DNA of 64,000 nucleotides from NCBI RefSeq assembly GCF_016925615.1, contig NZ_CP070499.1, positions 3,286,001 to 3,350,000 of the forward strand, read 5' to 3'. Below are positions 9,342 to 16,820 of this stretch, one piece after another. The notes under the pieces are model-generated. The model searched no databases. It was not told the origin of the DNA and was given only the letters and a program-made list of their open reading frames with translations. A program made the position numbers and the translations under genes. This DNA comes from Natronosporangium hydrolyticum (GTDB lineage: Bacteria > Actinomycetota > Actinomycetes > Mycobacteriales > Micromonosporaceae). The stretch's first letter is position 1, and the number at the start of each line of letters is the position of its first letter.

Positions 9342-9493
9342 AGCTCGACCGTACGAGTTGGAGTGGACTCAAAGTCAACCGACGATAGCGTCTCGATAGC
9401 CCGATCGGGTATCTCTGTTCGCTCTGCGGTCACCTCCTGGACAGCCGGCGGCCGCAGCCACCGGAGGGCAGCAAACACGGAAGGGGTCAGCTG

Positions 9494-9886
9494 ATGGGCA
9501 TTTCGATAGAGGTGATCGACTCCGCCACCGGCCGCTCAGCGATCGGCGCAAGCTTCGTGCTGTGGCGCAAGGAGACCGACTGGCAAGAGCTGGCGAAGGG
9601 GCAGGTCGCCAGAGCTGGCCAGCAGCAGGCGATCAGACCTCCCACGCCGGACGGGTCCGGCACCAGATCCGCGCTCGAACGCGGGATGTATCGGCTGCGA
9701 ATCGACCTGGACCCTTACTTCGCCGGGCTCGGGGTCGCTCCGTTCCAGTCGCATATCGAGGTGGCCTTCCGAGTCTTCCACTGCGGGCAGCAGATCCGCT
9801 TCCTGATGATGATCACTCCCACCTCGTGCGACCACCACATCGTGCTTTCGGATGATCGCCCGCCGGCCCGATCGTCCCAAAACTAG
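9494..9886 (+). CDS. Transthyretin/5-hydroxyisourate hydrolase-like protein, predicted inactive
   Basis: This is a 130-residue protein with an HIUase-like layout: ISIEVIDSATGRSAIGASF at the N-terminus, GMYRLRIDLDPYFAG in the middle and SHIEVAFRV before the last strands. HIUases of about 110-120 residues use a His in an N-terminal THVLD motif, a central Arg, a His near the C-terminus and a final YRGS. Here THVLD is replaced by IEVID, the second His position reads IRF, and YRGS is missing. It is probably a binding or structural relative rather than a ureide enzyme, and no purine genes lie nearby. GGAAGGGG lies 6 bases before the ATG. It lies upstream of, and on the same strand as, the large SARP gene. 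Confidence 0.68.
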   Translation: MGISIEVIDSATGRSAIGASFVLWRKETDWQELAKGQVARAGQQQAIRPPTPDGSGTRSALERGMYRLRIDLDPYFAGLGVAPFQSHIEVAFRVFHCGQQIRFLMMITPTSCDHHIVLSDDRPPARSSQN

Positions 9887-10022
9887 CGGGCCTCAACCCG
9901 CTCACCTCCCCATCGAGCCTGCGCGATATCTCACACCGCTACCGTTCCCTGACTGCCCGGCATATTCTTACCCGTGGAAATGAGTAGGTGCCAGCGGACA
10001 GCCCACCGACGGAGGTGACAGT

Positions 10023-13000
10023 GTGGGAAGCGCCTCGCCGGGGGACGATTCGCGCCCTCCGGAGGCGGGACCAGCCGCCACCGACCACCAGGGACCGAAT
10101 CTTAAGTTTCAAATATTGGGACCCTTGGAGGTCCGTGCCGCGGGTGAGCTGATCGCCATTCGCGGCCACCGCCGGCGGGTAGTGCTCCTGCTGCTGCTCC
10201 TCGAACCCGGCCGAGTCATCACCGGCGACCGGCTCGTCCAGGCCATCTGGGACGACGCGCCGCCCAAGACCGCCGCTACCCAGGTGCAGATCTGTGTGTC
10301 GCAACTACGCAGCCTGCTCGCCACCGCCACCGGTTCGGAGCTGATCCGGACCCACGCCGCGGGCTACTACCTGCAGGTGCCCGACGAAACCGTCGACATG
10401 GTCCGGTTCCGTGCGCTGGTGAGCAGGGCCCGAGCCTTGGCGCAGGAGGGCGACCAAGCCGTCGCCGCCAGTGAGCTGCGGGCCGCACTGGACCTGTGGC
10501 GGGGCGAGGTCGGCTCCGGCGTCGACAGCCGAGTAGTGAGCGCGGCCGCCGTCCGCCTCGCCGAGGAGCGGTTGACCGCCTTGCACGAGTGGCTCGACCT
10601 GGAGTTCGCCCTCGGCCGGCACCACGAGCACATCGGTGAACTGCGGGAGCTGGTCGAGGCGTACCCGTTGCGGGAACGGCTCCACGCCCAGTTGGCGCTG
10701 GCGCTCTACCGCGCCGGGCGGCAGGCGGAGGCGTTGTCCGCGTGCCGGCAGGCACGCCGGGTGCTCGCCACCGAGCACGGCATCGATCCCGGGGCCGAGC
10801 TTCGGGCGCTGGAGCGGGCCATCCTCGACAACGACCCGACGCTGGAGCTGCCGACGAACGGCTCGGCCGCCCCCGTCCCCCGGCAACTACCGGCGCCGCC
10901 GCAGGACTTCGGCGGGAGAGCCGACGAGGTCTCCACGCTGCTGGCGTATCTGGCACCAGCGGTCGACCCGGCCGGTGACCACGCCGCCACCGACCAGGCA
11001 ATGCGGTTGGCCTTCGTCAGCGGTGCTCCGGGCATCGGCAAGAGCGCCCTGGCCATCCAGGTCGCCCACCAGGTGCAGGCGGCCTTCCCCGACGGGCAGC
11101 TCTACGCGCATCTTCGCGGCACCGACACCATGCCGGTCCGCCCCGAACAGGTCCTCAACCAGTTCTTGCGGGCGCTCGGGGCACCTCCGGAGACCTTGCC
11201 GACCGATCTTGCCGAGCTGGCGGCACAGTACCGCACCTGGCTGGCCGGGCGACGAATCCTGATTCTGCTGGACGACGCCACCGACGAAGCGCAGGTCCGG
11301 CACCTGGCGCCCGGCGACCCCGGCTCAGCGCTGATCGTCACCAGCCGGCACGCGATGCCCCGGCTCGGTGGGGCCCGGCACATCGCGTTAGGTGTGCTGG
11401 CACCGGAGGCGGGCCGGGAGCTGCTGCGGCAGGTCATCGGCGCCGAGCGGGCCGAGCAGGAACCCACGGCCACCGCCGAACTCGCCGAGCTGTGCGACCA
11501 CCTACCGCTCGCCTTGCAGATCGCCGCCGCCAAACTCGCCGTGATGCCCCACTGGCAGGTGGCCCAGCTGGTCGACCGGCTGCACGACGAACGCCGCCGG
11601 CTGGACGAGCTCACCCTTGACGACGTGGGAGTCCGACCCAGTCTCACCATCTCCTACCAGGCCCTGCCGGAGGCTGCCGCGCGGCTGCTCGCCCTACTCT
11701 CCGCCCTCGGCGCCACCGACTTCGCCGGCTGGGTCGCCGCCCCGCTGCTCGACGCCACGGTCTCCGACGCCACCGAGGCGCTGGACCACCTGGTCGCCGG
11801 GCGGCTCGTCGAGGTCCGGGGCGGCGCTGGCTATCAGGCCCGGTACCGGCTCCACGACCTCACCCGGATCTTCGCCCGGGAGCGGCTGGCCGATGAGGTA
11901 CCGGCCCCCGAACGCATCGAGGCACAGCGACGGCTGCTGCGCTGCTGGCTGCATCTGGCTACGGCGGCCCACCAGCGAGAGTACGGCGGTGACCACACGG
12001 TGCTGCACTCCGCGGTGCCACACTGGCCGTTGCCGCCGAAGCTGGTAGCCAACCTGCTGGTCGAGCCGTTGCACTGGTTCCAGACCGAGTACGAAAACCT
12101 CCTCGCCGCAGTGACCATCGCGGCCCAGCTGGGGTGTGACGACATCTGCTGGGATCTGGCGGTAACCTCGGTCACGCTGTTCGAGAACCGCTCATACCAC
12201 GACGCCTGGCTCCAGACCCATGAGGTGGCGATGGCGGCGGTGCAAGCTAGCGGCAACCGCCGCGGGCAGGCAGCCTTGTGGTATTCGCTCGGCGGGATGG
12301 CGCTCGCCCAGCTGCGCCTGACCGACGCCCAGCGGGACCTCACCCGGGCACTGTCCTGGTTCGCGGAGGTGGGCGATGTGCACGGCCGCGGGCTGGCGCT
12401 GCGAGACCTCGCCTCCGTAGACCGGCTACAAGGCCGATACCAGCGAGCCCGGCAGCGCGGCAATGGTGCGTTGGCCTACGTTCGCAACGCCGGTGATCGG
12501 GTAGCCGAAGCACATGTGCTACGCGGCCTGGCGCAGATCGAGATGGACCAGGGCCGCCCGACCGAGGCCGAGGCGACGCTCCGGGAGGCGTTGGCGATCT
12601 GCTCCGCGCTGACGGCCCGCCGGATCGAGACCCAGGTCCGGTACCGGCTCGGGCAGGTGCTGCTGATCCGCAAAGAGCTCGTCGCCGCGGAGGGGTCGTT
12701 CCGGGAGGTCCTCGCCGCGGCGGAGGAGAGCCGCGACACCGTGGGGCGGGCCAACGCGCTGCTCGGGCTCGGCACCGTCCACCTCGCTGCCGAAGAGTAC
12801 GACCTGGCCGGCACCGTGCTCACCGAGGCGCTGCGGGCGGCCCGGAACGGCGGCAGTCGGCTGGTCGAAGGCCAGGCGCTGCTCGCCCTCGCCGAGGCAT
12901 ACCTGCAACGAGACGACCAGGTGTCGGCCCACCAGACGCTCGACCGCGCCGACGCGGTCTTCCGCGGCCTGGGCACCCCCACTTGGCAACAACGCAGCGA

Positions 13001-13061
13001 GCAGCTGCGCCGGCACGCCGCGGCAGTGGAGGTAGTAACGACGCCGCTACGGCCTCGATAG
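10023..13061 (+). CDS. SARP/AfsR-type regulator with NB-ARC and TPR domains, long form
   Basis: The protein has 1012 residues. A short unstructured N-terminus precedes the winged-helix domain (LKFQILGPLEV, about 26-115), then a BTAD (about 120-270). An NB-ARC ATPase follows with Walker A GAPGIGKSAL near 340 and Walker B RILILLDDA. A large TPR region fills the last 350 residues or so. It is the AfsR-like full form and activates neighbouring operons, probably sensing a signal or partner through the TPRs. The start is GTG 10023 with GGAGG at 10011-10015, 7 bases away. No ATG lies nearer to the conserved LKF start of the fold. It is transcribed toward the peptide-aminotransferase operon 75 bases downstream. 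Confidence 0.93.
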   Translation: MGSASPGDDSRPPEAGPAATDHQGPNLKFQILGPLEVRAAGELIAIRGHRRRVVLLLLLLEPGRVITGDRLVQAIWDDAPPKTAATQVQICVSQLRSLLATATGSELIRTHAAGYYLQVPDETVDMVRFRALVSRARALAQEGDQAVAASELRAALDLWRGEVGSGVDSRVVSAAAVRLAEERLTALHEWLDLEFALGRHHEHIGELRELVEAYPLRERLHAQLALALYRAGRQAEALSACRQARRVLATEHGIDPGAELRALERAILDNDPTLELPTNGSAAPVPRQLPAPPQDFGGRADEVSTLLAYLAPAVDPAGDHAATDQAMRLAFVSGAPGIGKSALAIQVAHQVQAAFPDGQLYAHLRGTDTMPVRPEQVLNQFLRALGAPPETLPTDLAELAAQYRTWLAGRRILILLDDATDEAQVRHLAPGDPGSALIVTSRHAMPRLGGARHIALGVLAPEAGRELLRQVIGAERAEQEPTATAELAELCDHLPLALQIAAAKLAVMPHWQVAQLVDRLHDERRRLDELTLDDVGVRPSLTISYQALPEAAARLLALLSALGATDFAGWVAAPLLDATVSDATEALDHLVAGRLVEVRGGAGYQARYRLHDLTRIFARERLADEVPAPERIEAQRRLLRCWLHLATAAHQREYGGDHTVLHSAVPHWPLPPKLVANLLVEPLHWFQTEYENLLAAVTIAAQLGCDDICWDLAVTSVTLFENRSYHDAWLQTHEVAMAAVQASGNRRGQAALWYSLGGMALAQLRLTDAQRDLTRALSWFAEVGDVHGRGLALRDLASVDRLQGRYQRARQRGNGALAYVRNAGDRVAEAHVLRGLAQIEMDQGRPTEAEATLREALAICSALTARRIETQVRYRLGQVLLIRKELVAAEGSFREVLAAAEESRDTVGRANALLGLGTVHLAAEEYDLAGTVLTEALRAARNGGSRLVEGQALLALAEAYLQRDDQVSAHQTLDRADAVFRGLGTPTWQQRSEQLRRHAAAVEVVTTPLRPR

Positions 13062-13088
13062 CGGTCGGATAGTCAGCGGATGCCGGCG

Positions 13089-13109
13089 GGCGTAACCGTG
13101 TGGCGTAAC
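13089..13109 (+). promoter_or_regulatory. Direct repeat GGCGTAAC x2, possible activator-binding site
   Basis: The octamer GGCGTAAC occurs at 13089-13096 and again at 13102-13109, a 13-base period, ending 27 bases before the ATG of the small peptide gene. SARPs bind short direct repeats near the -35 position, usually with 11- or 22-base spacing. The direct-repeat form fits a SARP site but the spacing does not. No -10 element is obvious. It sits in the only gap (13062-13136) between the SARP gene and the 10-kb operon. Confidence 0.42.
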
Positions 13110-13136
13110 TGAACTACCACGCGGGAGGCACACGTC

Positions 13137-13226
13137 ATGTATCAACCGACCAGGTATCAACCGACCGACGACGCTCAGACCGAGGCCACCGCGCCGATCG
13201 CGCCGTCCCACACCAACTGGGACTAG
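13137..13226 (+). CDS. 29-residue peptide gene at the head of the biosynthetic operon
   Basis: A 30-codon ORF (ATG 13137, TAG 13224-13226) has GGGAGG at 13123-13128, 8 bases upstream, as good as any Shine-Dalgarno in the locus. The peptide starts MYQPTRYQPTDD, with YQPT doubled, continues as a Thr/Ala/Pro-rich stretch and ends in SHTNWD. It has no Cys, no Lys, no signal peptide and no membrane segment. It is followed after 26 bases by the aminotransferase gene with its own site. It could be a ribosomal precursor that is modified or glycosylated, or a leader controlling the operon. I recognise no known RiPP family, and no lanthipeptide, lasso or radical-SAM enzyme is in the window. Confidence 0.6.
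   Translation: MYQPTRYQPTDDAQTEATAPIAPSHTNWD
13140..13166 (+). repeat. 12-base direct repeat encoding YQPT twice
   Basis: TATCAACCGACC occurs at 13140-13151 and 13155-13166, a 15-base period, inside the small peptide gene. The two copies are identical in DNA, so this is either a recent duplication or a DNA element in its own right. Confidence 0.8.
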
Positions 13227-13252
13227 GCAACCGAACGGAAGGGAGCAGGCCG

Positions 13253-14683
13253 ATGAGCAAGCTGATGACGATCGACGATGCCGAGCAGCTGAGCACCAAA
13301 GAGGTCCACAAGCTGTACGCCCGGCACGTCAACAAGAGCCAGACCCGCCTGATGACCTCGTTCGGATTCGGACGCGAGCTGGTCGACCGGGCGGAGGGCG
13401 CCTACATCTACACCCGCGACGGTCGCCGGATCCTGGACTTCACGGGCGGGGTCGGGGTGTTACACCACGGTCATAACCACCCCCGGATCCTCGCTGCCCG
13501 GCAACGCTTCGCGGCGAGCCGCCGGATGGAGGTCCACAAGACTTACTTCTCCCCCTACCTGGCAGCGCTCAGCCACAACCTGGCCGCGGTCCTGCCCGGC
13601 GACCTCAATATGTCGTTCCTGCCCAACTCCGGGGCGGAGGCGGTAGAGGGCGCGGTCAAGCTCGCCTACAAATACCACCAGGGCAAGCGGAACACCATCC
13701 TGCACGCGGACATCAGCTTCCACGGGAAGCTGCTCGGCTCAGGCAGCCTGACCGGCGGCTCCCAGAACCATTTCGCGTTCCCAGGAATCCCGGGCGTCCA
13801 CCGCTACCCGTACGGGGACCTGGCGGGGCTACAGGCCGCGGTGGACGCTGCTCGCCGGGCCGGCGGTGGCTGTGATGTGTACGCGATCCTGATCGAACCA
13901 TTCAGTGCGTCCACTATGCGGGAATGCAGCGAGGAGTTTCTGCGCGGGCTGCGAAAGCTGTGCACCGACGAAGACATCGTGCTGATCTTTGATGAGATCT
14001 ACACCGGCTGGGGCAAGACCGGCAGCCTGTTCTATTTTATGCGCTACCCCGACCTGGTGCCGGACGTGCTGACCACCTCGAAGGCTTTCGGCGGCGGCAA
14101 GGCCTCCATCTCCGCCTATATCGCACGCGAGCCGATCTTCCGGAGAGCGTACGACAGCCCTACCGATGCGCTCCTACAGAGCACCAGCAGCACCTACTAC
14201 GGCTTCGGGGAGGAAGCCGCCACCGCGATCGAGGCGATCAACATCGCGATCGAGGACGACTTTCCCGCCCGGGCCAGGCGGATCGGGGAGCTGCTCTCCC
14301 CGGCGCTGCAGCGGATGCGCAAGCAACACCCGGAGATCATCGCTGATGTGCAGGGCAGCGGGGCACTGTGGGGGCTATCGCTCCAGCCCCAGGCAAGCTG
14401 GTTCGACCTCGCGGTGAAGCTGGCTCCGGGCGGGTTCGCCAAGGACCCCCAGTTCGGTGTCAAGCTGGCGACCTGCGCGGTGATCGATACGCTCTACCGC
14501 GAGCACGACGTATTCGCATATTACACGCTCAACGGTCGCAACCCACTCGTTGTGGGACCACCGCTGGTCGCCACCGACGACGATGTGGACTATTTCCTCG
14601 ACGCGCTCGAGGCCACCCTGGCGGTCGGTATGCCTCGGCTGCTCACCAGATTCGTGCAAGGAAAGGTGTCCTCGCTATGGTAA
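13253..14683 (+). CDS. Class III PLP-dependent aminotransferase, right copy
   Basis: This 476-residue fold-type I aminotransferase has the PLP Asp in FDEIYTGWGKTG, the Schiff-base Lys in TTSKAFGGGK, and the FTGGVGVLHHGHNHPR substrate-entry region typical of class III enzymes (4-aminobutyrate, diaminobutyrate and acetylornithine aminotransferase relatives). GGAAGGGAG lies 7 bases before ATG 13253. The last codons overlap the next gene's ATG (ATGGTAA). In an operon with an epimerase, UDP-sugar enzymes and glycosyltransferases, it may aminate a keto-sugar or a small donor molecule. Most sugar aminotransferases belong to the DegT family, however, so this is inference. Confidence 0.92.
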   Translation: MSKLMTIDDAEQLSTKEVHKLYARHVNKSQTRLMTSFGFGRELVDRAEGAYIYTRDGRRILDFTGGVGVLHHGHNHPRILAARQRFAASRRMEVHKTYFSPYLAALSHNLAAVLPGDLNMSFLPNSGAEAVEGAVKLAYKYHQGKRNTILHADISFHGKLLGSGSLTGGSQNHFAFPGIPGVHRYPYGDLAGLQAAVDAARRAGGGCDVYAILIEPFSASTMRECSEEFLRGLRKLCTDEDIVLIFDEIYTGWGKTGSLFYFMRYPDLVPDVLTTSKAFGGGKASISAYIAREPIFRRAYDSPTDALLQSTSSTYYGFGEEAATAIEAINIAIEDDFPARARRIGELLSPALQRMRKQHPEIIADVQGSGALWGLSLQPQASWFDLAVKLAPGGFAKDPQFGVKLATCAVIDTLYREHDVFAYYTLNGRNPLVVGPPLVATDDDVDYFLDALEATLAVGMPRLLTRFVQGKVSSLW

Positions 14684-15720
14684 GACGCGCCCTGGTGACC
14701 GGAAGCAGCGGCATGCTGGGCGGCAATCTGGTCCAGCGGCTGCAGCAAGCAGGCCACGAGGTGACCGGTGTCGATCTCCGGGAACCGGTCGAGCCGGTGC
14801 CCGGGGTGGTCTACCACACCGCTGATGTCCGCGACACCGACCGGATGGCTGCCGCCATGGCCGATGTCGACATCGTGATTCACACCGCTGCCGCGCTGCC
14901 CAGCTACCCGAGTGACGAGATCCGCTCGGTGATCGTGGGTGGCACCGAGAGCACCCTGTCGGCCGCCGCCCGGGCCGGCGTCGACCGGGTCGTCCACATT
15001 TCCTCGACCGCCGTCTACGGGCTACCCACCATCGTGCCCACCACCGAGGAGTACCCGCGGGAACCGGTCGACACCTACAGCGGGGCCAAGGCCGAAGCGG
15101 AGCTGGTCTGTGAACGGTTCCGCGCCGACGGGCGGTGCGTGCCCATCCTCCGGCCGAAGACCTTCCTCGGCCCCGGCCGCATGGGGCTGTTCGCGATGTT
15201 GTTCGAGTGGGCCGAGGAGGGGCGAAACTTCCCGGTCCTGGGCAGCGGTGACGTCCGGATCCAGATGCTCGGCGTCGAGGACCTGGTCGATGCGGTCCTC
15301 ACCACCATGTCGGCGCCCGCCGACGTCGCGAACGACACCTACAACCTGGCCGCCGCCGAGTTCGGCTCGCTACGCGAAGAGTTCCAGCGGGTGCTGGACG
15401 CAGCCGGCCACGGCAAACGGGTCGTCTCGATCCCGGCACGACCAGCAGTCGCGGTGCTCCGCGTACTGCAGTGGAGCCGGTTGTCGCCGGTCTACGGCCG
15501 GCTGCTGCACAAGCTACTCGCCGACTCGTACGTCAGCATCGACAAGGCGCGTGACCGGCTGGGATTCTCCCCCCGCCTGTCCAACAGCGACGCTATCGCG
15601 CACACCTACCAATGGTGGCGCGAGCAGCGGCCGGCGCTGGCGGGCGCCGGTGGCACCGGCCGCACCAGCCGGGAGCCGTGGCGCCAAGGCGTGCTCGGGC
15701 TAGCAAAGGCCTTCTTCTGA
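14677..15720 (+). CDS. NAD-dependent epimerase/dehydratase (extended SDR)
   Basis: This extended SDR has 347 residues. The N-terminal Rossmann motif is TGSSGMLGG (TGxxGxxG), and the catalytic YxxxK is YSGAK, preceded by HISSTAVYG. The substrate-binding half includes PKTFLGPGRMG and DVRIQMLGVEDLVDA. It resembles 3-beta-HSD-like and sugar-nucleotide epimerases and may oxidise or epimerise a prenyl-linked or nucleotide sugar. An open frame runs upstream to 14368, but the ATG at 14677 overlaps the aminotransferase stop and leaves the Rossmann motif at the usual distance from the N-terminus. Confidence 0.88.
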   Translation: MVRRALVTGSSGMLGGNLVQRLQQAGHEVTGVDLREPVEPVPGVVYHTADVRDTDRMAAAMADVDIVIHTAAALPSYPSDEIRSVIVGGTESTLSAAARAGVDRVVHISSTAVYGLPTIVPTTEEYPREPVDTYSGAKAEAELVCERFRADGRCVPILRPKTFLGPGRMGLFAMLFEWAEEGRNFPVLGSGDVRIQMLGVEDLVDAVLTTMSAPADVANDTYNLAAAEFGSLREEFQRVLDAAGHGKRVVSIPARPAVAVLRVLQWSRLSPVYGRLLHKLLADSYVSIDKARDRLGFSPRLSNSDAIAHTYQWWREQRPALAGAGGTGRTSREPWRQGVLGLAKAFF

Positions 15721-15747
15721 CGCTCTCATCCCCCGAGGAGAGATTCG

Positions 15748-16767
15748 ATGGACCCGATCTCCGGGTCACCGCGAGCGAGTACCGCGGTGACCGACCCTCC
15801 CCTGCCCTCGACTGCGTCGACGCCGCCGCTGATGTCTCGAACCCCACCGGCTGGCCGATGGCGCCAGGTTGGGGCGTTGCTCTCCGACCTCGTCCGGCTC
15901 GCCCGGCCAACCCACTGGGTCAAGAACCTGGTCGTCATCCCGCTGGCGCTGCTGTCGTTGGCCGGACCGACCGCAGCTGAGCTGGCCCGGCTCGGGTGGG
16001 CGGTGCTCGCCTTCTGCCTGGCATCGTCCGCGGTATACGTGTGGAACGACATCGCCGACCGGCACCGGGACCGGGCACATCCGGTGAAGCGGCACCGGCC
16101 GGTGGCGGCCGGCCGGGTCCACCCGTTCGCGGCTGGCGGCTTCGCCGTGACCCTGACCGCCGCGCTGCTGCTGGTGATGCTCCTCGGGCCGAGCTTCGGC
16201 TGGTGGCCGCTCCTGGTCTACCTAGGCCTGAACATCGCGTATAGCCGCGGGCTCAAGCAGGTGCCGCTACTGGACATGTTCGTGGTCGCCGCCGGATTCG
16301 GGCTTCGCCTGATCCAGGGCCACGTGGCGGTCGACACCACCGCCTCAAGCTGGCTGCTGATCGCGGTCTTCGCGATCTGCCTGCTACTCATCCTCGGTAA
16401 ACGACGGCACGAGGTCGGGGCTGCCGGGACCAGCCATCGGCCGTCGCTGGCCGGGTACTCCCCGCAGTTCCTGGAGTACCTGATGATCCTGTGCGGCGCG
16501 GTCACTGTCACCGCCGGCCTGCTCTACCTCAGCGATGCCTCGGCCGCCCCGCCGCACGCCGACGCCGTGCTGCTGCTGTCGGTGCCGCTGGCCATCTTTG
16601 GTCTCGCCCGATACCTGCAACTGGTGGTGGTCCGCAGCGACGGCGGCGATCCGGTACGACTGCTGCGGGATCCGGTCATCCTGGTCACCGCGTTGCTCTG
16701 GATCGCCGCGGTGGCGACGATCGTCACCCTGCCCGAGCCCGCCCTGGCCGCTCCACCATCGCCCTAG
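15748..16767 (+). CDS. UbiA-family prenyltransferase resembling decaprenyl-phosphate phosphoribosyltransferase
   Basis: This 339-residue membrane protein has about nine helices and a disordered N-terminal tail. It starts its domain with LARPTHWVKNLVV and carries the first Asp-rich motif VWNDIADRHRD followed by HPVKRHRPVAAGRV. The second motif lies around LLDMFVVAAGFGLRLIQGHVA, followed by LILGKRRHE. This pattern is that of DPPR synthase (Rv3806c-like), which transfers 5-phosphoribose from PRPP onto a polyprenyl phosphate, more than that of menaquinone or heme prenyltransferases. In this operon it suggests a polyprenyl-phosphoryl pentose intermediate. Specificity is inferred. Confidence 0.83.
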   Translation: MDPISGSPRASTAVTDPPLPSTASTPPLMSRTPPAGRWRQVGALLSDLVRLARPTHWVKNLVVIPLALLSLAGPTAAELARLGWAVLAFCLASSAVYVWNDIADRHRDRAHPVKRHRPVAAGRVHPFAAGGFAVTLTAALLLVMLLGPSFGWWPLLVYLGLNIAYSRGLKQVPLLDMFVVAAGFGLRLIQGHVAVDTTASSWLLIAVFAICLLLILGKRRHEVGAAGTSHRPSLAGYSPQFLEYLMILCGAVTVTAGLLYLSDASAAPPHADAVLLLSVPLAIFGLARYLQLVVVRSDGGDPVRLLRDPVILVTALLWIAAVATIVTLPEPALAAPPSP

Positions 16768-16780
16768 GAATCGCCCTAGG
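16758..16780 (+). repeat. 12-base tandem duplication across the UbiA stop codon
   Basis: ATCGCCCTAGGA at 16758-16769 is followed directly by ATCGCCCTAGG at 16770-16780. The repeat duplicates the in-frame TAG stop of the UbiA gene 12 bases further on. It is a small local slippage-type duplication. Confidence 0.7.
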
Positions 16781-16820
16781 TGACGCCGACCAACCCTGCA
16801 CATTCGAAAGGAGAACCAGC

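Noticed and set aside
13135-13335. 66-codon minus-strand frame over the peptide gene
   Set aside because: No ribosome-binding site or conserved feature, and antisense to the better-supported peptide and aminotransferase start.
13137-14683. Daptide-type RiPP system (peptide plus class III aminotransferase)
   Set aside because: Daptide precursors end in Thr and need an oxidative decarboxylase, an RRE-like protein and a methyltransferase. The peptide here ends in NWD and those partners are missing.
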